Shown piece after piece: positions 35,418 through 44,353 of a stretch of DNA of 64,000 nucleotides. A model generated the notes under the pieces. That model was not told where the DNA came from, searched no databases, and was given only the letters and a program-made list of their open reading frames with translations. The position numbers were made by a program, and so were the translations under genes. This DNA is from an uncultured Bacteroidales bacterium (GTDB lineage: Bacteria > Bacteroidota > Bacteroidia > Bacteroidales > Bacteroidaceae). The stretch spans positions 1 through 64,000 of the forward strand of contig CALGJF010000041.1 of NCBI GenBank assembly GCA_937914945.1, read 5' to 3'. Position 1 is the first letter of the stretch, and every line of letters begins with the position of its first letter.

Positions 35418-36695
35418 ATGAAAAAGAACACTTTAAGCATAATCATACTGGCAATAATGATCTGTTTTGCCTGCAATGTTTCTGCACAAGGTTTTTTAGA
35501 CGGCATGCTGAACTCTTCAAAGGAGAGCATCACACAAACCATGAACGATTTTAAGACATGGAACGGTGGTAGAGCCGTTAAAATCAAACTGACAGGAACA
35601 CTTGAAGAAAATGTTGTCATGACAGTGGGAGAAACAGGCAGAAAAGAGACTATCAGCTCTCTGCCTTATGAGTTCAAGGTAACCAAAAAGGATTTGCCTT
35701 TGAAACTCAGTTTCACAACAAAAAAAGGTGGCAAATATGCAACAATCAATGTACCCAAGAAGGCAACCGATAACATCGGCCACGTATATCTGTTGAAACC
35801 CGACCAACAATATTTCTATGCAAACAACGGCATCCCGCAACAACAGGTGCAGCAGCCTGTAGTTGTACCCGAAAAAGAGGTGGCACAAACGAACGATGCG
35901 CCTGAATTTGAACTTAAGGGTATAAACCTTGCTCCTAAAACAAATGTAAAGAACCAGAATACATTTGCCATTATCATTGCAAATGAGAATTACGAAATGG
36001 CAACAAAGGTTGACATGGCAACAAACGACGGTCTTGCAATGAAGGAGTATTTCCACAAGACATTCGGACTATCGGAAAACCAAGTACTCTACTACCCCGA
36101 TGCCACATATGGAAAGATAAACAAGGCTGTAAAGGATATGAAGAATATTGCCGACGCCTTTGAAGGCAATATAAACCTAATATTCTACTACGCCGGACAC
36201 GGTATCCCCGACAATGCCACAAAGGATGCCTACCTGATGCCTGTTGATGCCGATGGTTCCGATGTTTCGGTGTGCTACTCTTTGAAGAAATTATACAAGG
36301 AGATTGACGATATGAAACTGAAACAGGCCGTAGTATTCCTTGATGCATGCTTTAGCGGAGCCAAACGAGACGGCGATATGGTTATTGCAGCCAGAGGCGT
36401 GGCCATTAAACCAAAAGAGGAGAAACCAAGTGGCAGCACCATTGTATTCTCGGCTGCATCTGACGAAGAGACAGCTTTTGCTTACGAGGAGAAGAAGCAT
36501 GGTCTTTTCACATATCACATATTGGATATATTCCAAAAGAGAAAAAACAAAGTTACAATTGGAGAACTTGCCGATTATATCACAAAGAATGTGGCAAAGC
36601 AATCTATCCTCATCAACGGAAAGAAACAGACTCCAAATGTACTTGTACCCCAGCAGATGGGCAGCAACTGGAGAAATCTGAAATTAGCATTCTAA
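35418..36695 (+). CDS. Secreted caspase-family (C14) peptidase
   Basis: I chose Met at 35418 (425 residues): it gives signal peptide MKKNTLSIIILAIMICFACNVSAQ, while the upstream 21 codons overlap the previous gene. Residues ~50-135 form a beta domain that may be PEGA-like. A Gln/Pro linker follows. Residues ~180-425 are a caspase-fold p20-like domain: FAIIIANENYEMA, His261 in YYAGHGIP and Cys311 in FLDACFSGA, the standard dyad. The S1 pocket and any cleavage preference cannot be read. An exported caspase beside DUF4384 and transglutaminase-like proteins is unusual and is the core of the candidate system. Confidence 0.9.
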   Translation: MKKNTLSIIILAIMICFACNVSAQGFLDGMLNSSKESITQTMNDFKTWNGGRAVKIKLTGTLEENVVMTVGETGRKETISSLPYEFKVTKKDLPLKLSFTTKKGGKYATINVPKKATDNIGHVYLLKPDQQYFYANNGIPQQQVQQPVVVPEKEVAQTNDAPEFELKGINLAPKTNVKNQNTFAIIIANENYEMATKVDMATNDGLAMKEYFHKTFGLSENQVLYYPDATYGKINKAVKDMKNIADAFEGNINLIFYYAGHGIPDNATKDAYLMPVDADGSDVSVCYSLKKLYKEIDDMKLKQAVVFLDACFSGAKRDGDMVIAARGVAIKPKEEKPSGSTIVFSAASDEETAFAYEEKKHGLFTYHILDIFQKRKNKVTIGELADYITKNVAKQSILINGKKQTPNVLVPQQMGSNWRNLKLAF

Positions 36696-36707
36696 CAACT
36701 ATCATAT

Positions 36708-36749
36708 AAAAAACAGTAATCCAACCCGCGGGTTGGATTACTGTTTTTT
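36708..36749. terminator. Bidirectional terminator between caspase gene and fcl
   Basis: A perfect 42-bp palindrome: an A-run, CAGTAATCCAACCCG, its exact complement, and a T-run. It closes both converging units. Confidence 0.88.
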
Positions 36750-36766
36750 TATATAGATATGCTTCG

Positions 36767-37708
36767 TTATCTTTCGGCACGCATTGGATTATTCAAAAAA
36801 TCCTCGTATGATAGGCGTATGCCCTCTTCGAGTTCTGTGCTGTAACGCCACCCAAGTTTCTCGGCCTTTGAAACATCGAGCAATTTACGTGGTGTGCCGT
36901 TGGGTTTTGTGGTGTCCCATAGAATTTCGCCTGTGTAGCCCACCACTTGTGCCACAAGCTCGGTGAGAGCCTTTATTGTTATCTCCTTGCCTGTGCCTGC
37001 ATTCACAGTTTCGTTACCACTGTAATTTTCCATAAGGAACACGCACAGGTTGGCAAGGTCATCTACATAGAGGAACTCGCGCAATGGCGTGCCATCGCCC
37101 CAGCAGGTAACAGTGGGTGCATCGGCCTCTTTTGCCTCATGAAAACGGCGTATGAGCGCGGGTAACACATGGCTGTGAGTGGGGTGATAATTGTCATTGG
37201 GGCCATACAGATTGGTAGGCATAACGCTTATATAATCGGTGCCGTATTGGCGATTGAGGTATTCGCAATATTTAAGGCCCGATATCTTTGCAAGGGCGTA
37301 TGCCTCGTTGGTGGGCTCCAACTCCGATGTGAGCAGGCAGCTCTCTTTCATGGGTTGCGGTGCCAAGCGGGGATATATGCACGACGAGCCCAAGAAAAGC
37401 AGCTTTTTACAACCATTGCGCCATGCTGCGTTTATCACATTCATCTCGAGCATCATGTTCTCGTACATAAAATCGGCAAGGGCAGTGTGATTGGCTATTA
37501 TACCGCCCACCTTGGCTGCTGCAAGGAATACATATTGCGGCTTCTCGGCAGCAAAGAACTGCTCAACCTGTTCCTGACGACAGAGGTCGAGTTCGGCATG
37601 AGTGCGGGTGATTATATTGTTATAGCCCTGGCGTTGCAACTCGCGCACAATGGCAGAACCCACCATTCCGCGGTGCCCGGCCACATATATTTTTGCCTGT
37701 TTCTCCAT
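36767..37708 (-). CDS. fcl: GDP-L-fucose synthase
   Basis: A 313-residue short-chain dehydrogenase/epimerase. The NADP-binding motif is VAGHRGMVGSAIV and the active-site motif YALAKISG (Tyr, Lys). LGSSCIYP and DLANLCVFLMEN are family blocks. It converts GDP-4-keto-6-deoxymannose to GDP-L-fucose in the cytoplasm. gmd lies 7 bases upstream on the same strand, which makes the two-step route complete. GDP-fucose feeds fucosylated capsule and surface glycans in Bacteroides. Confidence 0.96.
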   Translation of the reverse strand: MEKQAKIYVAGHRGMVGSAIVRELQRQGYNNIITRTHAELDLCRQEQVEQFFAAEKPQYVFLAAAKVGGIIANHTALADFMYENMMLEMNVINAAWRNGCKKLLFLGSSCIYPRLAPQPMKESCLLTSELEPTNEAYALAKISGLKYCEYLNRQYGTDYISVMPTNLYGPNDNYHPTHSHVLPALIRRFHEAKEADAPTVTCWGDGTPLREFLYVDDLANLCVFLMENYSGNETVNAGTGKEITIKALTELVAQVVGYTGEILWDTTKPNGTPRKLLDVSKAEKLGWRYSTELEEGIRLSYEDFLNNPMRAER

Positions 37709-37715
37709 TTATCGA

Positions 37716-38804
37716 CTATTTTACGATACCACGTTCAAGATACTCGGCAAGGTTGGTGCGTATGTGCTCCTCGGCACGCTCCACTGCCACTTTTGCCATG
37801 TCGGCATCTACCATAATCTTTACCAACTGCTCGAATGTGGTCTTTTGCGGGTCCCAACCGAGCTTTGTACGCGCCTTTGATGGGTCGCCCCAAAGGTTCA
37901 CCACATCGGTGGGGCGGAAGAAGTCGGGCGATACCTCTATGAGCACCTTACCCGTGGCCTTGTCTATACCCTTTTCATCGGCACCCTCGCCCACAAATTC
38001 AAGTTCTATACCAACATGCTTGAAGGCATAGTAACAGAAATCGCGCACAGAGTGCTGCACACCGGTGGCAATCACAAAATCCTCGGGCTCATCATTTTGC
38101 AACATCAACCACATACACTCCACATAATCTTTGGCATACCCCCAATCGCGCAACGACGACAAGTTGCCCAGATATAGTTTATCTTGCTTGCCTTGCGCTA
38201 TGCGGGCTGCTGCAAGGGTTATTTTACGGGTAACGAAGGTTTCGCCACGGCGCTCGCTCTCGTGGTTAAACAGAATACCCGAGCAACAGAACATATCATA
38301 TGCCTCGCGGTATTCTTTTACAATCCAATGGCCATACAATTTGGCTACGGCATAGGGGCTGTATGGGTGGAAGGGAGTGTTTTCGTTCTGTGGCACCTCC
38401 TCGACCTTTCCATAAAGCTCCGATGTTGATGCCTGATAGATGCGACAAGTTTGGGCCAAGCCCGAGAGACGCACCGCCTCCAATATGCGCAACACACCGG
38501 TGGCATCTACATTGGCAGTGAATTCGGGGGCATCAAAACTAACCTGCACATGGCTCTGCGCAGCAAGGTTATATATCTCATCGGGGCGCACTTTGCCCAC
38601 TACCTGCAAAAGACTCATGGAGTCGCCCAAATCGGCATAATGAAGGTGGAAATGAGGGTTACCCTCCAAGTGGGCTATACGCTCGCGGAAATCGACCGAT
38701 GAACGGCGTATGGTACCATGAACATCATATCCTTTACTTAAAAGAAACTCCGACAAGAACGAACCGTCTTGCCCTGTAATACCTGTTATGAGAGCTTTTT
38801 TCAT
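37716..38804 (-). CDS. gmd: GDP-mannose 4,6-dehydratase
   Basis: A 362-residue GMD of standard length. The nucleotide-binding motif is ITGITGQDGSFLSEFLL and the active-site motif YAVAKLYGHWI (Tyr, Lys). NHESERRGETFVTRKIT is the conserved substrate-binding block. It makes GDP-4-keto-6-deoxymannose for Fcl, and the pair is one operon. Confidence 0.97.
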   Translation of the reverse strand: MKKALITGITGQDGSFLSEFLLSKGYDVHGTIRRSSVDFRERIAHLEGNPHFHLHYADLGDSMSLLQVVGKVRPDEIYNLAAQSHVQVSFDAPEFTANVDATGVLRILEAVRLSGLAQTCRIYQASTSELYGKVEEVPQNENTPFHPYSPYAVAKLYGHWIVKEYREAYDMFCCSGILFNHESERRGETFVTRKITLAAARIAQGKQDKLYLGNLSSLRDWGYAKDYVECMWLMLQNDEPEDFVIATGVQHSVRDFCYYAFKHVGIELEFVGEGADEKGIDKATGKVLIEVSPDFFRPTDVVNLWGDPSKARTKLGWDPQKTTFEQLVKIMVDADMAKVAVERAEEHIRTNLAEYLERGIVK

Positions 38805-39186
38805 AGTTTTATATCGTATTATTGTTTAGAAACACAAATATATCGTTAATAACGCAATTTTAGCCTTAAATCGTATAATATCAGTACAAAAAGATTGAAT
38901 AATCCACATCCAAACCACAACTGACAACAAGGGGCTCATTGCATGGATTAAAAATCGGGGGGATACAGATGTAAACTGTATTTATAGCAACACCCATCTT
39001 ATCAACACTGCCGCTATTATTAACAAAAGTAAAAAAACAACCCCGCGGCGCTGCCCTTTTGTGAAATAAAAATAAAAGCCCATATTTATTTCGTTTTTGG
39101 AATCTGTTTCACTTGTTTGTTATATTAAATTTGTAGCACGCATTTATAAACTGCGTGCGAATATAACTATTTTACTTTTTATTCCT
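38805..39186. other. Intergenic stretch without recognised gene
   Basis: This 382-base gap separates gmd and the VanZ-family gene, which diverge. It holds TAAATTTG around 39127-39134, a possible -7 box for the VanZ gene, and a GC-rich patch near 39050 followed by T's on the minus strand. No tRNA, protein or clear repeat was seen. Confidence 0.5.
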
Positions 39187-39612
39187 ATGATGATTGACAG
39201 AATAGATAGGATTTTGAAGAGATACCCCCTATCGATAATAATATTGGCAGTGATTATATACCTATCCTTTTTCAAGCCACCAAGGACTGCGCTGAGCGAG
39301 ATTAAGGATATCGACAAGATTGCTCACCTGTTTATGTATGGCGGGTTCTGCGTGATACTGTGGTTCGAGTATTTTCTCACTCATCTGCGCATGAACGTGA
39401 AAAACATATTTTGGGGTGCCATAATAGGGCCCATTGTGTTCAGCGGAGTGATAGAACTTTTGCAGGAGGTACTTACCCGCTACCGTGGCGGCGATTGGAT
39501 AGATTTTCTCTTTAACTCACTTGGGGTGATTACAGCAGCACTGTTCAGCATATACGTTACCAAGCCGCTGATGATTAAATATAATCTGTGGCACAGGAAC
39601 GGAGTGGAATAG
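39187..39612 (+). CDS. VanZ-family membrane protein
   Basis: I chose Met at 39187 (142 residues); the frame extends to 39097 but that part covers the putative promoter. The pattern DKIAHLFMYGGFCVILWFEYF, then IFWGAIIGPIVFSGVIELLQEVLTRYRGGDWIDFLFNSLGVITAALF, is the VanZ core, with His, Glu and Asp in membrane helices. Four hydrophobic segments are visible. VanZ of Tn1546 gives low-level teicoplanin resistance, but most members have no known role. Confidence 0.85.
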   Translation: MMIDRIDRILKRYPLSIIILAVIIYLSFFKPPRTALSEIKDIDKIAHLFMYGGFCVILWFEYFLTHLRMNVKNIFWGAIIGPIVFSGVIELLQEVLTRYRGGDWIDFLFNSLGVITAALFSIYVTKPLMIKYNLWHRNGVE

Positions 39613-39618
39613 AGCCTT

Positions 39619-40095
39619 TTATTTGCCCCACAATTTGAAGGGGCAACGCGACAAATGGCCGTTATAATATTTAGCCTGACCTGTTACCTCCTCACCCAAG
39701 AACGAAGGAGACTCGAACTCCTCGGATAGGCAGCTAAGCTCCACCTCGGCCACCACAAGGCCCTCATTGTCGCCATAGAATTCATCGACCTCGAATGTGT
39801 GAGCGCCACACTTTACAAGATAGCGACACTTGTCTATTATGCCGCCATGGCACAGTTTCATGAGCTCCCATGCCTCGGTGGCGGGAATCTCGCGTTCCCA
39901 CTCGTAGCGGCTCAACCCACCGTCGAGCGAGGGACCTTTTATAGTGAGGTACCCTTTGTCGCCACGTACACGCACGCGCACCGAATTACCGCCCTGACGG
40001 CAGATATACCCCTGGGCTATGCGGTCGCAAGCATATGCTTGTTGCTTGTAACTATCGTCTTTTACAAGGAATTTACGCTCTATCTCAACAGCCAT
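39619..40095 (-). CDS. CYTH domain protein (triphosphate tunnel metalloenzyme)
   Basis: I chose Met at 40095 (158 residues): it gives the family start MAVEIERKFLV with the ExExK metal-binding motif, and avoids overlap with prfB at 40100. Basic and acidic tunnel residues alternate down the strands (SVRVRVRGDKGYLTIKG, YEWEREI, FEVDEFYGDNEGLVVAEVEL). CYTH enzymes hydrolyse triphosphates such as tripolyphosphate, or make cAMP; which one is not visible. It is 4 bases downstream of prfB. Confidence 0.9.
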   Translation of the reverse strand: MAVEIERKFLVKDDSYKQQAYACDRIAQGYICRQGGNSVRVRVRGDKGYLTIKGPSLDGGLSRYEWEREIPATEAWELMKLCHGGIIDKCRYLVKCGAHTFEVDEFYGDNEGLVVAEVELSCLSEEFESPSFLGEEVTGQAKYYNGHLSRCPFKLWGK

Positions 40096-40099
40096 ACCA

Positions 40100-41215
40100 T
40101 TATTCGCCCTCCTCGGCAAACTCCATGAGGTACGATTTTATGAAACCATCTATCTTGCCATCCATGACACCACCCACATCGGAGGTTTGGTAGTTGGTAC
40201 GGTGGTCTTTAACGCGGCGGTCGTCGAATACATAGGAGCGTATCTGTGAACCCCACTCTATCTTCTTCTTGCCGGCCTCTATTTTGTCTTTTTCGCGCTG
40301 GCGGCGTTTTAGTTCTTTATCGTAGAGCATTGAACGGAGCAAGGCCAATGCCTTCTCCTTATTCTTGGGCTGGTCGCGCGTCTCGGTATTCTCAATGAGG
40401 ATTTCCTCTTGCTCGCCTGTGTCGGGGTCGGTGAACATATAACGCAAACGAACACCCGACTCCACCTTGTTCACATTCTGACCGCCGGCACCACCACTGC
40501 GGAAGGTGTCCCACGATATTTTTGCGGTTTCAATAACAACATCTATACTGTCATCTACAAGAGGGGTTACAAACACCGATGCAAAAGAGGTCATACGCTT
40601 GCCCTGTGCATTGTAGGGCGACACGCGCACCAAGCGATGAACACCATTCTCTCCTTTGAGATAACCATAAGCAAAGGGACCGTCAATCTGTATTGTGGCG
40701 GTTTTTATGCCAGCCTCATCGCCCTCTTGCAGGTTTATGGTAGATGCCTTGTACTTGTTGGCCTCGGCCCAACGCAGGTACATACGCATGAGCATCGAGG
40801 CCCAATCCTGGCTCTCGGTGCCACCCGCACCTGAATTTATTTTAAGCACGCAGCTCATGCCGTCGGCCTCGCCACGCAACATATTCTTTAATTCCAATTC
40901 CTCAACGGCAGCAAGAGCGCGTGCATAGGCATCATCGACCTCGGCCTCGGTTACCATCTCGTCGCGGTAGAACTCCATGGCAATCTCCACCTCCTCGGTA
41001 CGATTATTAACCTCCTTGTAGCCCTCTATCCACGCCTGCAGGCTCTTTACTTTCTTCATCTGCGCCTCGGCCTCTTTGGCATTGTCCCAAAAACCGGGGG
41101 CCTGTGTGCGCAACTGCTCCTCCTCAACCTGAATAATCTTCTCGTCGATTGACAAATACTGCTTCAACGCTGCGGTACGCTCTTTGATATCCTTTAATTG
41201 GTCTGCTGTTATCAT
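40100..41215 (-). CDS. prfB: Peptide chain release factor 2
   Basis: A 371-residue RF2 with the catalytic GGQ in SGGAGGQNVNKVESG. The stop-recognition region reads VRVSPYNAQGKRMTSF, so the usual SPF tripeptide is SPY. The gene is one continuous frame: at the site where many bacteria have the +1 programmed frameshift (after QYL, residue 21) it reads straight through TTG TCA ATC. Translation of RF2 is thus not autoregulated by UGA here. A -7 TATCTTCG lies at 41237-41244. Confidence 0.96.
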   Translation of the reverse strand: MITADQLKDIKERTAALKQYLSIDEKIIQVEEEQLRTQAPGFWDNAKEAEAQMKKVKSLQAWIEGYKEVNNRTEEVEIAMEFYRDEMVTEAEVDDAYARALAAVEELELKNMLRGEADGMSCVLKINSGAGGTESQDWASMLMRMYLRWAEANKYKASTINLQEGDEAGIKTATIQIDGPFAYGYLKGENGVHRLVRVSPYNAQGKRMTSFASVFVTPLVDDSIDVVIETAKISWDTFRSGGAGGQNVNKVESGVRLRYMFTDPDTGEQEEILIENTETRDQPKNKEKALALLRSMLYDKELKRRQREKDKIEAGKKKIEWGSQIRSYVFDDRRVKDHRTNYQTSDVGGVMDGKIDGFIKSYLMEFAEEGE

Positions 41216-41236
41216 CTGTTATCTTGTTAATTGGCG

Positions 41237-41244
41237 CGAAGATA
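41237..41244 (-). promoter_or_regulatory. -7 promoter element for prfB
   Basis: Minus-strand TATCTTCG, 22 bases from the prfB start codon, the same form as upstream of engB and ruvB. Confidence 0.55.
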
Positions 41245-41299
41245 CGAAAAACCGATGAAAATAGAAAAAATAAGATACACAAAGCCTGTTTTAATATAT

Positions 41300-41340
41300 A
41301 GAATAAGGGTAGCCTGTTTTGTTTAGGCTACCCTTATTCT
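41300..41340. terminator. Hairpin between ald and prfB
   Basis: A 16-bp perfect stem (AGAATAAGGGTAGCCT and its complement) with a 9-base loop. It is 22 bases past the ald stop on the minus strand. There is no strong T-run, so it may be a processing or stability hairpin as well. Confidence 0.7.
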
Positions 41341-41362
41341 GTATTAAAAGTAAAAATATTTA

Positions 41363-42469
41363 TTAAAGTTCAAGTTCCGTAAACGGGAGGTTCCAGGTCT
41401 CGGCAACCTTTTTATACACCACTTTACCCTCTACCACGTTCAAGCCCTTGCGCAACTCATCGCAATCGGCACAAGCCTTGCGCCACCCTTTATCGGCAAG
41501 CTGCAAAGCATAGGGCAATGTAGAGTTTGTAAGTGCCAAGGTAGATGTATAAGGCACTGCGCCGGGAATATTGGCAACGCAATAGTGAAGTATTCCATCG
41601 ACATAATATGTGGGCTCCTCGTGCGAGGTTGCATGCGAGGTTTCAAAGCAACCGCCCTGGTCTATGGCAACATCCACCATCACACTGCCGGGCTCCATGG
41701 TGGCAAGCATATCGCGTGTAACCAATTTGGGAGCCTTTGCACCGGGAATAAGAACCGAACCTATGACAAGGTCGGCTGTTTTTATTTCGTTGCGTATATT
41801 ATACTCGGACGACATGAGAGTCTTTACATTGCCGGGCATAACATCGGCAAGGTACGAGAGGCGGGGAACTGATATATCACAAATTGTTACATCGGCACCC
41901 ATGCCTGCGGCAGTGCGGGCCGCTGCGGTACCCACCACGCCTGCACCTATGACAAACACCTTGGCAGGCTTCACACCCGGCACGCCACCGAGGAGCTTTC
42001 CTTTGCCTCCACGAGGGCGTTCAAGGAAATAGCAGCCCTCTTGAATGGCCATGCGGCCTGCAACCTCGGACATGGGAACAAGCAACGGCAATGAACGGTC
42101 TTTGCGCTCAACGGTTTCGTAGGCACAGCAAACCGCGCCACTCTCTATCATTGCTTTTGTGAGGGACTCGCTCGATGCAAAATGGAAATATGTAAACAGC
42201 AACTGCCCTTTGCGCACAAGTTTATATTCACTCTCAATAGGTTCCTTAACCTTTACAATCATTTCGGCAACAGCATAAACCTCCTCTATTGTAGGCAAAA
42301 CCTTTGCCCCTGCAGCAATGTAAGCATCGTCGCTGAAACCGCTGTTCACTCCGGCCGTAGCCTGAACATACACCGCGTGGCCGCGTTTTACCATCTCTTG
42401 CACACCCGCCGGCGTCATTCCCACACGGTTCTCGTTATTCTTAATCTCTTTTGGTACACCTATAATCAT
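41363..42469 (-). CDS. ald: Alanine dehydrogenase
   Basis: I chose Met at 42469 (MIIGVPKEIKNNENRVG, 368 residues), the family start; the frame is open 8 codons further. Key blocks are the substrate-binding NNENRVGMTP, the Rossmann motif VFVIGAGVVGTAAARTAAGMGADV, and YYVDGILHYCVANIPGAVPYTST. The enzyme interconverts L-alanine and pyruvate with NAD+ and ammonia. It appears monocistronic, with a -7 TACTTTCG at 42505-42512. Confidence 0.96.
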   Translation of the reverse strand: MIIGVPKEIKNNENRVGMTPAGVQEMVKRGHAVYVQATAGVNSGFSDDAYIAAGAKVLPTIEEVYAVAEMIVKVKEPIESEYKLVRKGQLLFTYFHFASSESLTKAMIESGAVCCAYETVERKDRSLPLLVPMSEVAGRMAIQEGCYFLERPRGGKGKLLGGVPGVKPAKVFVIGAGVVGTAAARTAAGMGADVTICDISVPRLSYLADVMPGNVKTLMSSEYNIRNEIKTADLVIGSVLIPGAKAPKLVTRDMLATMEPGSVMVDVAIDQGGCFETSHATSHEEPTYYVDGILHYCVANIPGAVPYTSTLALTNSTLPYALQLADKGWRKACADCDELRKGLNVVEGKVVYKKVAETWNLPFTELEL

Positions 42470-42504
42470 ATTCTTATTAAATTTTAGTTTCACATTTGAG
42501 CAGA

Positions 42505-42512
42505 CGAAAGTA
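42505..42512 (-). promoter_or_regulatory. -7 promoter element for ald
   Basis: Minus-strand TACTTTCG fits TAnnTTYG, 36 bases from the ald start. Confidence 0.45.
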
Positions 42513-42714
42513 TAAAATATTTGAGGAAAAATAAAAAAAACATCACCAAATTTTACTATTCAATAAAAAATTGACAGAAATTCAACAAGAATATTGTTTT
42601 TTTGTTCATTTTTTCACAAGAATAGTACACATTCATCATAGTATTGCAAAGGAATAAGAAATATAAATTTCGGATATTTACCTTCTAATTCTGTAAAGTA
42701 AAAAGAAAATACTC

Positions 42715-42722
42715 TATTTTTG
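42715..42722 (+). promoter_or_regulatory. -7 promoter element for the M20 peptidase gene
   Basis: TATTTTTG matches TAnnTTTG and lies 20 bases before the start at 42743. No TTTG at 19 bases upstream. Confidence 0.5.
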
Positions 42723-42742
42723 CATGGTAATTACGCAATGAT

Positions 42743-43816
42743 ATGAAATTTGGAGAACAGAACATAAAACAGGCGGTGGAACTGTTGAAGATGCTCATAA
42801 GCACGCCATCGGTGAGCCGCGACGAGAGCGTGGCAGCCGATAAACTGCAGATGTTTATAGAGCGCAGTACACCGGTGATGATTGATATTCATCGCCACCT
42901 TAACAATATATGGTGCATTGCACCCGGCTTTGATGCCAACCGCCCCACACTGCTGCTCGATGCACATATCGACACGGTGAAGCCTGTTGCAGGGTGGAGC
43001 AAGCAACCCCACACGCCCATCGTTGAGGGCGATGTAATATGCGGGCTTGGCAGCAACGACGATGGTGGCTCGTTGGTTACCATGCTCCAACTGTTCTATC
43101 TTATATGCCAGAATCCACAGAAATATAATACCATATTCCTTGCATCGGCCGAGGAGGAGGTGAGTGGCAAGAATGGCATTGAGGCGGTTATTCCCCTGCT
43201 GCCACCCATCGCTTGTGCCATAGTGGGCGAGCCCACTGCCATGCAACCCGCCATTGCCGAAAAGGGGTTGATGGTGCTCGATTGTGTTGCTCACGGAGTG
43301 TCGGGCCACGCGGCACGCAACGTGGGGGTAAATGCCATATACAAGGCCATACAGGATATCGAGTGGTTCCGCACTCATAAATTCCCCAAGTCATCGGCAC
43401 TTTTGGGCGATGTAAAAATGAGTGTTACACAGATTATGGCCGGCACACAGCACAATGTGATACCCGACGAGTGCAGTTTTGTGGTGGATGTGCGCAGCAA
43501 CGAGTGTTACTCCAATAAAGAGCTATTGCAGATTATAAGCGAGAGCGTTGAGTGCGATGTAAAAGCTCGCTCCACAAGGCTCAATTCGTCGTCTATAAGC
43601 ATGGAGCATCCGTTAGTGAAACGTGTCATGGAATTGGGCAGGGAACCATTCGGCTCCCCCACCCTCTCTAATCAGGCGTTGCTCGATATTCCCACACTGA
43701 AAATGGGACCGGGCGAATCGGCTCGATCGCACACAGCCAACGAGTTCATAAAGATAAGTGAGATACGCGAAGGGTTGAGTATCTTCACACAGATGCTCGA
43801 CGGGCTTAAACTATAA
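42743..43816 (+). CDS. M20 family amidohydrolase (ArgE/DapE type)
   Basis: A 357-residue M20 metallopeptidase. Metal-binding motifs are LLDAHIDTVKP (His, Asp), GLGSNDDGGSL (bridging Asp), SAEEEVSGKNG (Glu-Glu catalytic/metal pair), and a C-terminal His in ARSHTANEFI. The pattern fits the ArgE branch, and Bacteroides is known to use N-succinylated arginine intermediates, so the substrate could be an acetyl- or succinyl-ornithine/citrulline. No arginine genes are adjacent. Confidence 0.88.
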   Translation: MKFGEQNIKQAVELLKMLISTPSVSRDESVAADKLQMFIERSTPVMIDIHRHLNNIWCIAPGFDANRPTLLLDAHIDTVKPVAGWSKQPHTPIVEGDVICGLGSNDDGGSLVTMLQLFYLICQNPQKYNTIFLASAEEEVSGKNGIEAVIPLLPPIACAIVGEPTAMQPAIAEKGLMVLDCVAHGVSGHAARNVGVNAIYKAIQDIEWFRTHKFPKSSALLGDVKMSVTQIMAGTQHNVIPDECSFVVDVRSNECYSNKELLQIISESVECDVKARSTRLNSSSISMEHPLVKRVMELGREPFGSPTLSNQALLDIPTLKMGPGESARSHTANEFIKISEIREGLSIFTQMLDGLKL

Positions 43817-43841
43817 CTATATAATTATCACAAATACTATT

Positions 43842-43911
43842 TGTCATTCCAAACCGAGTGTGAGAAGTCGCTAAAATGATAAAAGATATCTCACATGCGT
43901 TCGATATGACA
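43842..43911. repeat. Dispersed TGTCAT...ATGACA intergenic repeat, copy A
   Basis: A 70-base imperfect inverted repeat: TGTCATTCC at one end, GATATGACA at the other, with inner TGTGAGAAGTC and TATCTCACATG. It fills the gap between the M20 gene and ybeY. Confidence 0.65.
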
Positions 43912-43931
43912 TTTTGAATTATACAAATATG

Positions 43932-44342
43932 TTATAACATTGCGAGTGCCCTATTCTCGCAAGCCTCCATTATTTCGCGCTCCCCGGGACCTTTATCGTT
44001 TATGCCGCACAGGTGCAGAATACCGTGTATTATCACACGGAAAAGTTCCTGCTCATAGGTTGCACCCACAAGTTCACTATTGCTCTTTACAGTGTCGAGC
44101 GAGATGAAGAGGTCGCCGCTGATGGTATCGCCCTCGCAGTAGTCGAATGTAATGATATCGGTGTAGTAATCGTGTTGCAGATACTCGCGGTTTACCTCCA
44201 ATATTTTTTCATCGTCGCAAAAGATATAGGCTATCTCGCCCACCTTCTTGCCATATGAGGCTGCAACAGCCTTTACCCACGCGCTCACTGCGCGACGTTT
44301 GATTGCGGGCATCTTAACGCCCTCGGTCTGGTAACTTATCAT
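43932..44342 (-). CDS. ybeY: rRNA maturation endonuclease YbeY
   Basis: A 136-residue YbeY. The core IIHGILHLCGINDKGPGERE corresponds to the HGxLHLxGyDH metal site. The first two His are present, but the third position is Asp (IND instead of YDH), a variant I associate with Bacteroidetes. YbeY processes 16S rRNA 3' ends and acts in ribosome quality control. It lies 11 bases downstream of the SpmAB-like gene. An alternative start is Met11. Confidence 0.93.
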   Translation of the reverse strand: MISYQTEGVKMPAIKRRAVSAWVKAVAASYGKKVGEIAYIFCDDEKILEVNREYLQHDYYTDIITFDYCEGDTISGDLFISLDTVKSNSELVGATYEQELFRVIIHGILHLCGINDKGPGEREIMEACENRALAML

Positions 44343-44353
44343 AGTTCAATACT

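Noticed and set aside
38805..39186. 6S RNA or other small RNA in the gmd-VanZ gap
   Set aside because: A GC-rich patch followed by T's is present on the minus strand, but no long closing stem or known motif could be drawn.
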